This document shows, piece by piece, positions 56,159 to 64,000 of a stretch of DNA of 64,000 bases (its first letter is position 1; every line of letters starts with the position of its first letter). The stretch spans positions 52,142,616 to 52,206,615 of the forward strand of contig JALGPY010000009.1 of the NCBI GenBank assembly GCA_023055425.1, in the 5' to 3' direction. Source of the stretch: Linanthus parryae. Its lineage: Eukaryota > Streptophyta > Magnoliopsida > Ericales > Polemoniaceae. The notes beneath the pieces were generated by a model that had not been told where the DNA came from, searched no databases, and saw nothing but the letters and a program-made list of their open reading frames with translations. The translations under genes were made by a program, and so were the position numbers.

Positions 56159-58540
56159 AGAGTTAGCGTGGACGATAGCGGTTTCCCGCCCACCCTCGCC
56201 TAGAAGACGTTTTGGAGAATCGTGTCTCATGGTTTATTCAAATATTAGAATTTATTTTAGAACCTACTTTTGAAGTAGTAATTTTGGGATATTAGTGGAA
56301 TAGTCTATCGAATATTATTGGAGCTTTTCTTTTTGGTTAAAGTACTGTTACCTAGTCTTGATGGATCACATTGCTTTACTAGTGCTTGTGTCTCTTCTTA
56401 TCTTGTCTCGTCTATATTTTGTGGTAGTTATATTTGTCTTGTTTCTCTTCTTTCTCGTCTGTGGTTGACCGTATAAGAGTAAAGGAAAAAGGGGGGCACA
56501 CACATTTGAAACTGAATTTTGAGGATCAGGGGCTAAGTTTTGTTTGTTATATCTCATGCTATTTGATTTGATAAATACGGTATCTTGGGTCATTAGGATG
56601 TTAATGTTTACTTTAGAGGTACATGTTCTGAGCCTTGTTACTTATCTATCATTTGAGGAACTTGATGTTTTCTCCTTAATGGTTTGTCCTTGGTATTATG
56701 ATAGTTGTTGGGTTGTATCACCTTTATTGTATAAGGCGTAATATAGTTCATTTATTCGTTCATTCACAATCTGACTAAGAGTATGGATGGTCGGCCTTGG
56801 GAGATCTTAAGAACTTATTCCTCGTGACAAACAACTTACGATGTGGTGACGGATATCATTTGAGTTATTGATTGAGATTTTGGGACGCTTTCTCTTACAT
56901 TAGATCTAGAAATTAGACAAATGTTTGTTGTAGCCTAACTTACTATGGTATAGTCTCATGTTTGGGGTAGTTAGCATATACTGTCGTTTGACATGTATGA
57001 TTGGAGCATTGTCACTAAACCACTGTTTGGACAATGAGATGGTTATTCACCTCTGAAGTACTTTTCGAGTTTTATACTTATATGGGATTTCTTGGAGTTA
57101 TATAAATCGTTGGTGTAACTGAGTAGTTGATTCTTCTTAATTGCAGTGATCTTCATAGATTTTGTGTTTGGAGCTTTGTTAATAGAGTTATGGTTTTCAA
57201 GATTTATCACTAAAGGTTCATTTGGATATAGTTTGCGAGTCTCGTTATTGTAGAACCTATTTGAAAAAGGGGACCATCAGGTAACATCAAATATCATGGG
57301 CTATAATTAAGTGCCTGACAGTAGGAGGAACCATGTCACTTTGGGGTCCTGTACACTATCTCTTCGACTCTTTGTCTTGTTAGATGAGACGTTTTGTACC
57401 ATTGGGAGAACGAGATATTTCCTTGTATAGGAATCGACCTTAGAGTTATATAATTCGTTCTGACGCATTTTCATTGTGGAGGGATCCTAATCTAGAATCT
57501 TATATTGGTTTATGCTCACGTTCACTAAGAGTACTTACTTTCAAACTTGGAAGATTTTATGACCTTACTCTCTGTGGAAAGCATATTATGATACAATAGC
57601 AATTGTTATTTGGGTAGATGTCTGAAGCAATGGGGGTACTTTCTTTGGCACTGATCAGGTTGTGGGCATGATCTCGCTAGTTATGGTACAATCTAAATCT
57701 TGATGTAATTGAGGCAATTTATTGTTGGATGTGTATGATTAGAGTCCTGTCACCAAAATCATTGTTTGGGTCATGGGATGGTTGTTCACGGAGAGCTAAT
57801 CTGAGAGGGTGCTTGTACTCGTTAGAAAGGGGGATTATAATGAAGGCTTTCTGTGTGTGCCCAAGACCGTGAATCGATGGCTAGCACCAACAACTAAAAG
57901 ACACATCGGCATGTGAACTTCTTCTTGTCTTTAACGTTGTTGACTTATACTTGGAACACTTGAACGAATAAAGTTGTAAAATAACGTCGACTCTGAGTCA
58001 GATTATTGTGGTTACGCGTTTTGGACTAACGGTATACCCTTATGTGGAGAACACTAATATCTATGTGAGACCTACTATTGGAATAAATGCCTCCGAGCAA
58101 TATTATTCTTTGAAAGCTGGTTCTGAATGGTCAATAATGACCTAAGTTGCTAATCTGGATTGTATGATATATGTGACATTATTGCATCGCCGTAGTGCTG
58201 CATGATAAGATATAAAATAATCAATAGGTGATAGTGAAGGAATCCCGACTAATTAGCCACACCACAACTGTTGTACCAAAAAAATCGACAAGAGAGAACA
58301 ATAGAACTTGTTGGACTACCAGGAGCACCATTTTCACTCACGAAATCGTCAATGGTTGGAGGATTTGTGTTGGAACAATCATCTATGATCCCTAGCCCAT
58401 AGCTACGCCAGCTGATCAGGTGATCACGTACGACTTTGTCTTGAAGAGAGAAGTAAAGATTTTGGACAATACCTTGTTCCATCACCTAAAGTTATATACA
58501 TTAATCTCATAGGATAACACCAAACAACCATTAAACCCTA
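56159..58540. other. non-coding interior of the LARD-like element, right part
   Basis: No domain found. TGTATGATTGGAGCATTGTCA near 56995 recurs, diverged, near 57735, so the region holds old internal duplications about 740 bp apart. Confidence 0.55.
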
Positions 58541-58804
58541 GTGAAAGATCATGACATGTTCCATGTGTTACAACTCAAGAAGAGTGTTCCATATCCATCT
58601 CATGTATTCGACCCCGAATCAATAGAATTGGACCCTTCGTTTTATAATGAGGAGCATCATGTTAAGATTCTAGACTCAAACACAAGGGACACCCCCAACA
58701 AGTATGTCAAGCTTGTGAAGGTCTTATGGACAAATCACCTCACAAAAGAGGCAACATGGGAAGCTGAGGATGTGATGAGGAAGAAGTATCCTCACTTTTT
58801 TTGA
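58541..58804 (+). pseudogene. integrase C-terminal/chromodomain remnant
   Basis: The frame starts with KDHDMFHVLQLKKSVPYPSH, like the FHVSMLRKYVPDPSH region after the integrase of plant chromoviruses. It continues with VKLVKVLWTNHLTKEATWEAED, the RNKxIxxVKVLWxxH...EATWE chromodomain core, and ends YPHFF. Only these about 87 residues of pol survive. Confidence 0.9.
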
Positions 58805-59002
58805 CGAGGTATTTTGAGTTCCGAGGACGTCACTCCTCTAAGGGGGAGAGGATGTAATCCTTTGGTTTTTAATACAGTACTCCTTATAGTATGTTGCATA
58901 TCATTCGTGACCTTAGGTTTGCATTTAATAGTTGTACCCTTGAGTGGAGATTCGTACTTTAGTGGTTTTGAGGATTTGGGTTAAGCTTCGAGGACGAAGC
59001 TC

Positions 59003-59019
59003 TCTTTAAGGAGGAAGAA
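59003..59019 (+). other. polypurine tract of the LARD-like element
   Basis: TTTAAGGAGGAAGAA stands directly before the 3' LTR start TGAAAT. Confidence 0.8.
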
Positions 59020-61181
59020 TGAAATACCCCGTTTTGTGACTATGGGTATTTTGTGATATTATTATATGTGTTGGGAGTCAAATTTAAATGTTGGGAGTTA
59101 ATTATAAATATTTGCTTGCATTTGGGGGTCTTTGTGACTTTTATCTTAAGTTTTTAGTGTCTTTTAATTAAATTGGGGGGAGGTGGTTGTCTTTTGCCTA
59201 AACTTGTGGTGCGAAAGTGTCTTTTCTAACATATTGATATCATATTTTGACCCAAAAATCTCAACTAACGTGAGATTCTTCTCATCAATCGAATGAGAAG
59301 AAAATCTTCGTTCAAATTCTTTCAAAATTCATCATCATCTTCATCTCAATCCCTCTCTATCTCTCACGATGTCTCTGTCTCTCCCTCTTCTTCTCTTTTC
59401 TTCTTTGATTCCATCAAAGTGTTGGGTCGTTTCTGACCCGAATGATTTCGACAGATTTATCGTAGTCATCTCCGCTAGCAAGCTTCATCTTCGTCACTTA
59501 ATCACTCGAATCTCTCACATATCACGTAAGTAACAAGTTACTCATTAATTTCAGATTTGTTTTACCCACTTTGATTCCCGTTTTCACCACGTAGAACATC
59601 TCTAATCACTATATTCGTTGTTCAAGTGATTATTCATAAACCCTAGTTTATGTAAGGGGTTAAATCAAGCCGAAACAATAGGATTAACTAGTGGTTACCA
59701 CTTGTTTGATGTGGGTATTCATGTTGCATTAGATTTTGTTTGAATACGGGATTAGCTAGATGATTTGGAGTATAGTTGTATGGAAATTGATAATTCCCGT
59801 ATGTGTGTTTTGGGTGAAATTGGAAACTTGAAACTAGTATAACTTTTGACCCAGGAATCGAAATTCGGATCCGTTTGAGGCTAAAATTATTATTCAGAGT
59901 GTTTTGAATCTAATGAGACTATTTTTGAGCCTTAATCTGTTCGAGAAGTTGGAGTAATAAAGTTGGTGAGGTTATGTTAGGTTATGTACACATTAGGTTA
60001 TAGGATTTTGGGGCAAGATTTTGGGTTTGGTTTTGAAGTATGAATTAAGTGGGATATTGGGTTGGTTTTAAAACCCCTAAACCGTTGGGTGTGCATATAA
60101 TATAGCTTAGTATTTTTATTACTAAGAAATTGTAATTTAGTTAGAGTATTGTTAACTTGTAGGCGATGAATTCACAGCGACGTGTACGTTGAGTACTACG
60201 ATTGAGTCGCTGTAATCACTTGCAAACGAGGTGAGTAAACATGCCAGGCCTAGTGTGCCTAACTCCCTTCGTGTCAAATGATTTCTTTTTACATGTCTCA
60301 AAATGGATTACGTGCTATGTGTTTATGTGTCATTTAAACATCCAATTTTACTTGTAAATGCTTTTCTTGAAAATAACATAATAAGTTAACAATTAACGAT
60401 AGCGTAAAGTGGAAGAGTTGTGCGGGATTGTCTCATGGTTACTATTGAGCTTGGTCGGGTTATACCCGGGCAATTAATTGTATTTAATCCGGTTGCAAGG
60501 CCCCGGATCGCTCCTAGTACTCACCCTTCTGACCGCAAGAAGTCTGTAAGGGGGTGTCGACACTTAAGGTCTTGGATGCTTGCGAAGTGATTGGTTCTTC
60601 CCCGTATCAACTAAATTGTGATCCTTTTTGAATTTAATGGTTAGTAATGAGAAAAAGAATGAGTATGAAATTTGAGATTTCCCAACTTGAGTATTGAACT
60701 GGAATTTGCGAACTGTAAACTCTCATGTTTTCTTACAAGTGTCAATTCAAACTTCCGTTGTGTTTAAAGATAAACACTTACTCGCAAAAGTGGTCATTGT
60801 TTTTATAACTGCCTCATCATCATTTTACATGCTTGGGTGTTTGCTTGCCAGTATTTTTATGCTGATTTTTGTACTGTGGTGTTTCTTTTTATTTCTGCAC
60901 CACAGGTCCAGGTGGTTAGTATTTGGCATAGTGGGGGATGCGCTTCATCATCGATGTTTTAGTCGTTCATTTTAGATTTTGGAACCCTTTTAGTATTTAT
61001 CACACTCAGTTGTTTTATGCCCGCGTTTGAGGCAAGAATAATCGAACTGTAATAACGCTTGGTTAATTATTTTATTGGATATTGCTTGAGAACCATCTTT
61101 AAATGTCCTTGTATCCGGGTTAGTCTCGGGTACGGAGTGCCACCCCCGGACCTCCGGCTTGGTCATTTTGGGGGTGTTACA
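59020..61181 (+). repeat. 3' LTR of the LARD-like element
   Basis: Partner of 51125-53303, ending GGGGGTGTTACA and followed by CTGAT. Confidence 0.94.
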
Positions 61182-61186
61182 CTGAT

Positions 61187-61800
61187 CGTCAAAAGTTAGC
61201 TCCATCACCGTCATCATCCACGTCCAAGAAGTCCATGTTGTTTCCTTTATTCTTCCAGTGTATACTATGGAGATCTTCTCTTGAAAGAGGCATATGATTT
61301 GTACCCAGAACGGACTATGAGTAAATTGAACGTCGTTGAGTGTTCTACCTATTTTCCAGTCCATAATAATTAGGAATTGCATTCAGACGAGCCCTGGTCA
61401 TTGACATATTTCCATATCGGCAAAATGGAAAGCGGGTTTGTTCGGAGAAAAGCTATCCATCAAGATCTTGCCCATGGGTTCCAAATAACAATAATCAATG
61501 CATGAATAGCGCGTTAGGGCAATTTTTATTGTCCCAACAACTTGCCAACCATGGTACATTACATGGACGAGTGACTATTTTGTGCCATTAATGAAACTAT
61601 TGCAAACCCTATCGGTTGAAGATAGTAGGGGAGAAGAGTGTTGGGTTTTCGAAAGAAAGCTAAAATGCCTGATGGAGTAGGAGGAAAGGGTATAGATCCC
61701 AGAAAAAACACACCTCGTAGAACTTGCCTCGCGAAGTTTTAGAGAGAGAACAACATATGGGTTGTTGGTCTATTTTTCTAGAGTCGAGATTGGGGGTTGT
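61187..61800 (-). pseudogene. LINE ORF1 N-terminal part and 5' leader
   Basis: Minus strand: a candidate ATG at 61588 is followed after eight codons by a stop, then pieces in other frames give DWKIGRTLNDV and SPFWVQI, the DUF4283-type motif of plant LINE ORF1 proteins. The same region in the second LINE copy (63257-64000) is collinear. Sequence upstream of 61588 to about 61800 looks like the LINE leader. Confidence 0.78.
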
Positions 61801-61809
61801 TGAGTTACT

Positions 61810-62045
61810 ACTACCTCAGCTTCTTCTCTTTCGTCCTAGTTGACTTTTCAACCCGTAGTTGGGTCACTTTGACACGGTAATTTGGATAGCAAAACAATGT
61901 AGTTTTTTAGCAAAAATTTTCCATGTCTTTACTCTACAAGACCATGCAAAGAGTACTAAATTCTGATATCGTTTTGCTAATCAAATTATCGAGTCAAAGT
62001 GACCTAGTGAATAGTGACAAAAAGTGAAGTAGGCTGAAGAGAACA
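61810..62045. mobile_element. MITE-like inverted-repeat element, copy C
   Basis: GGTCACTTTGACACGGTAAT near 61865 is answered by TCGAGTCAAAGTGACC near 61988, in inverted orientation. Inner arms GGTAATTTGGATAGCAAAAC and GTTTTGCTAATCAAATTA match copy A, and GTGAATAGTGACAAAA matches copy B. Outer ends are diverged. Confidence 0.65.
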
Positions 62046-62160
62046 AACATAGATAATATCTTTTTTTTAGAAAAACTATTAGCTAAGTTGCGAGTGGGCA
62101 AACAAGGCGGAAATAGTGGCCCAGAAAACCTGGTGGGTGGATACCCAAACACTTTCTTTT

Positions 62161-62356
62161 AACGTTTAAGCCCGCCCCGTAGTTTTATTACTGTGGGCTG
62201 AGAGAGCCCTCCACTTAAGCCCATCCACCAATTAGGTCACAGAAATTAGGGTTTCTTCGTTTTCTTATATAACCCCTCTGTCTCCATCATCACCTCCATA
62301 TCCATATTCATCATCCATTCACAACGTCGTCTCTCTCAAGATTCATGTTTACAGGT
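62161..62356 (+). promoter_or_regulatory. orphan housekeeping-type promoter and first exon
   Basis: GTGGGCTG at 62193 and TTAAGCCCA at 62215 are site II-type elements; ATTAGGGTTTC at 62245 contains a telo-box; TTATATAACCC at 62265 is TATA-like. A CT-rich leader follows, then ATGTTTACAG|GTTCTC near 62346, an ATG right before a possible 5' splice site. This set is typical of ribosomal-protein and other translation genes. No continuing exon is seen before repeats begin, so the gene seems truncated or its later exons have been displaced. Confidence 0.5.
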
Positions 62357-62470
62357 TCTCTCACACTCTTTTGTCTCTCGATTAGTTTAATTTTTGATTC
62401 ATGCCCTGTGAAGAAGCATACCCAAAAGATAGGAAGTGCCGTATGACACTTTAAACAGAGCGAGCCCGGC

Positions 62471-62471
<1 letters not shown>

Positions 62472-62501
<30 letters not shown>
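62472..62501 (+). repeat. poly-T tract (30 T)
   Basis: Uninterrupted run of T; could be the tail of a minus-strand retroposon at 62502-62700, but no body is recognised. A 16-bp match to 61783-61798 (GTCGAGATTGGGGGTT) follows. Confidence 0.75.
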
Positions 62502-62502
<1 letters not shown>

Positions 62503-62708
62503 ATGAGTCGAGATTGGGGGTTATTTATTTAATATCTATAATAGTAGTAGCAGTTACCACTCTGTTCCTTGTCTTTCTTCCCCTTTTTATTTCGGTACGT
62601 AGTCTTTCTTTCTCTTCATTTCTTTATTTGGCAAGTTTTAGGTTGTGAAAAACCTATTTTACCCTAAAAAGATACCCCACATCATTGTTACTTTTTGGTT
62701 GATTTTTA

Positions 62709-62741
62709 ATTTTTTGGTTGATTAACAATCAACCAAAAAAT
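62709..62741. other. perfect 15-bp inverted repeat with 3-base loop
   Basis: ATTTTTTGGTTGATT, loop AAC, AATCAACCAAAAAAT. It sits at the edge of the inverted copia LTR fragment. Confidence 0.85.
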
Positions 62742-62764
62742 CATGTGCCCAATGTTACCGTGTT

Positions 62765-63167
62765 GCATTATAACATTGTCTCCATATCCGGATTGAACAC
62801 GAGACATAAACGTCGCACTCGTATATCCAATCCATAGTTTCTCGATCATGGGAATAAGCTTATCCATGCAGATAATATCAATATTTCCATATTGATTTAT
62901 CTGAGTCTGACCATACATTCATATGCACTACCCCTCAAGTGGCCGTTGATATATCCTCATATTATGTACGAGGGAAAAATCCTCTCTACATCACGATCAT
63001 CTCTCAAATTGCTTCCTATCATGTCCAATGAGTATTTTTATAGTTACCCAGTTACGGTGTAAGGTTTGATATATCAAAACTAGATTATCTAGTGACTTCA
63101 AGTCTAAGGATTACAACACCATTAGCACTACGAGAAGCACTTGTCGAACTACGAGAAGAACTTGTGA
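62765..63167 (-). repeat. copia-type LTR fragment, inverted and diverged
   Basis: Its reverse complement follows the copia LTR at about 7128-7530 for some 400 bp: shared words include ATATCCAATCCATAG/ATTGGATATACGAG and CGTAACTGGGTA. The minus frame 62918-62706 encodes GQTQINQYG and EKLWIGYTSAT, also seen in the LTR's chance frame. It is more diverged than the intact LTRs, so it is a relic or a related family. Confidence 0.8.
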
Positions 63168-64000
63168 CGTCACCCAATTTGTCATCCCATTATTTTACCC
63201 AATAGTTTGGTTCACCTGATTGTTTCAAGAAGAAAACTCTGGGAAGGGGATTATTAATATTTAGTATGACCAGAATTTGAAGAACTGATTGTTGAAAGAG
63301 AGCTCCATCATCGTCATCATCCACGTCTAAAAAGTTCCTATTTTTTCCTCTATTATTTCAGTGTTTGCTCTAGAGATCTTCTATTGAGGGAGACATCTGT
63401 TTTGAACACGGAACAGACTATGAGTAAATAGGACGTCGCTGAGTAATCTACCAACTTTCCAGTCCATAATAACTAGAACTCGTATTTAGCCGAGCCATGG
63501 TCTCAGGCTCCAAACTCGTCGACAGTCTTCCACATTGGCAAAATGAGAAAGCGAACTAGTTCAGAGCAAAGCTATCCACCAAGACCAGGGGCGGACACAT
63601 GATTCTTCATCAGGGGGACACGATTTATACTTACATAATAAAAAAAATGACACGAGCCTAAATCTACATATAGCGAGAGTTTTGTGCCTACATTGTTATA
63701 TAGTGAGAATTTTGGCCTATATCATAAATATCTGTGTTTATCTTACGAGTATTTAAATCGTTTCAATAGAAAATGGGATACTTTGTGCAATTTTCAGGAG
63801 GGGCATAGATGAGAACTTTTGACAAAAACTGAAAAATTGTAGTAGAGAAAAAAAAATCCAGGGTGTGGGTCAAATGTGCATCCGCCCATGACCAAGACCT
63901 CGCCTCATGGTTCCAAATACCAGAGTATGTTGCCGGAGATTCTTTAAAGCCTCCAGATCGTCTTCTGATTCCACGGACAAGAGACTATTTTCAACCATTA
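63168..64000 (-). pseudogene. second LINE copy: ORF1 N-terminal part
   Basis: Collinear with 51003-51124 plus 61187-61600 of the first LINE, without the LTR element. On the minus strand ORF1 opens at 63998 (MVENSLLSVESEDD), followed by the DUF4283-type region and the approach to the zinc knuckle, cut by the copia LTR fragment at 63167. It is interrupted by a hAT-like MITE at 63586-63890 and has stops and frameshifts. It continues past the window end. Confidence 0.82.
63586..63890. mobile_element. hAT-like MITE (305 bp) with 8-bp target duplication
   Basis: Left end CAGGGGCGGACACATG, right end TGCATCCGCCCATG (reverse CATGGGCGGATGCA), imperfect inverted repeats. ACCAAGAC stands at 63578-63585 and 63891-63898, an exact 8-bp duplication as hAT transposases make. 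The first LINE copy near 61455 reads across the same place without the insertion. Confidence 0.92.

Larger units (their letters stand above)
51125..61181 (+). mobile_element. non-autonomous (LARD-like) chromovirus LTR retrotransposon, 10,057 bp
   Basis: LTRs 51125-53303 (2179 bp) and 59020-61181 (2162 bp), TGAAA...GTTACA, with CTGAT directly outside both ends (51120-51124, 61182-61186). By eye the LTRs are about 95-97% alike. A PBS follows the 5' LTR and a purine tract precedes the 3' LTR. The 5.7-kb interior lacks gag, protease, RT and a full integrase; only an integrase C-terminal chromodomain-like remnant at 58541-58804 links it to the chromovirus (Tekay/Del-like) branch. It probably moved with enzymes from an autonomous relative. 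Confidence 0.93.
27818..61800 (-). mobile_element. old LINE, minus strand, split by four later insertions
   Basis: Pieces on the minus strand keep LINE order: 5' leader and ORF1 start (about 61800-61187), ORF1 zinc knuckle and middle (51124-50517), ORF1 end (48212-47961), ORF2 endonuclease (47673-47238, then 29062-28620), linker (28529-28301) and a short RT remnant (28066-27818). Between them sit a 10-kb LTR element, a 2.3-kb insertion, a solo LTR with a nested Tat element, and about 230 bp of foreign DNA. Stops and frameshifts are common, so the LINE is dead and older than its guests. A second LINE copy at 63168-64000 confirms sequence continuity across the 51124/61187 junction. Confidence 0.85.

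Noticed and set aside
1..64000. CRISPR arrays, bacterial operons, rRNA or intact tRNA genes
   Set aside because: None seen. The short-period repeats are tandem arrays in a retrotransposon or small duplications, and the sequence is plant nuclear DNA.

Overview
The window is nuclear DNA of a flowering plant, most likely a eudicot. It holds two intron-containing host genes between 10.4 and 22.5 kb, surrounded by dense, mostly nested transposable elements. The plant assignment rests on a plant-type SUMO gene, GT-AG introns, site II (TGGGCY) and telo-box promoter motifs, and Ty1/copia, Ty3/gypsy (Tat and chromovirus-like), LINE, hAT and MITE sequences of plant type. I cannot name the species.

Layout. 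1-8264: a Ty1/copia LTR element whose 5' LTR is cut by the window edge and whose gag-pol is broken by one stop and one frameshift. 8.6-9.5 kb: a decayed LINE fragment. 10.46-13.73 kb: a three-exon SUMO gene (+). 15.18-22.42 kb: a nine-exon gene (-) for a predicted 702-residue membrane protein, convergent with SUMO. 22.7-26.3 kb: intergenic DNA with at least three MITE-like inverted-repeat elements.

From about 27.8 to 61.8 kb lies one old LINE on the minus strand. Its ORF1 starts near 61.59 kb and its RT remnant ends near 27.82 kb. Later insertions have split it: a solo chromovirus-like LTR (29068-47232, TSD ATTGA) in ORF2; a 15-kb Tat-lineage Ty3/gypsy element (30477-45445, TSD ACAGT, 627-bp LTRs about 99% alike) inside that solo LTR; a 2.3-kb terminal-inverted-repeat insertion (48213-50512) in ORF1; and a 10-kb largely non-coding LTR element (51125-61181, TSD CTGAT) also in ORF1. 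Taking these out brings the LINE back together piece by piece, and a second LINE copy at 63168-64000 serves as an empty-site reference.

The most interesting object is the Tat element. Downstream of gag-pro-pol and a 54-56-bp tandem array it carries, in antisense, a five-exon gene (44078 to 39777). The first exon encodes a plant mobile domain (PMD) protein. All four introns have GT-AG ends and matching phases, and the spliced length is a multiple of three (1331 codons with the stop), interrupted by one amber codon. Introns read on the antisense strand would not be spliced from the sense genomic RNA, which could explain how an intron-bearing gene persists in a retroelement.

The last 2.2 kb hold a MITE, an orphan housekeeping-type promoter with a first exon, an inverted copia-like LTR fragment, and the second LINE copy with a 305-bp hAT MITE inserted (8-bp TSD ACCAAGAC).
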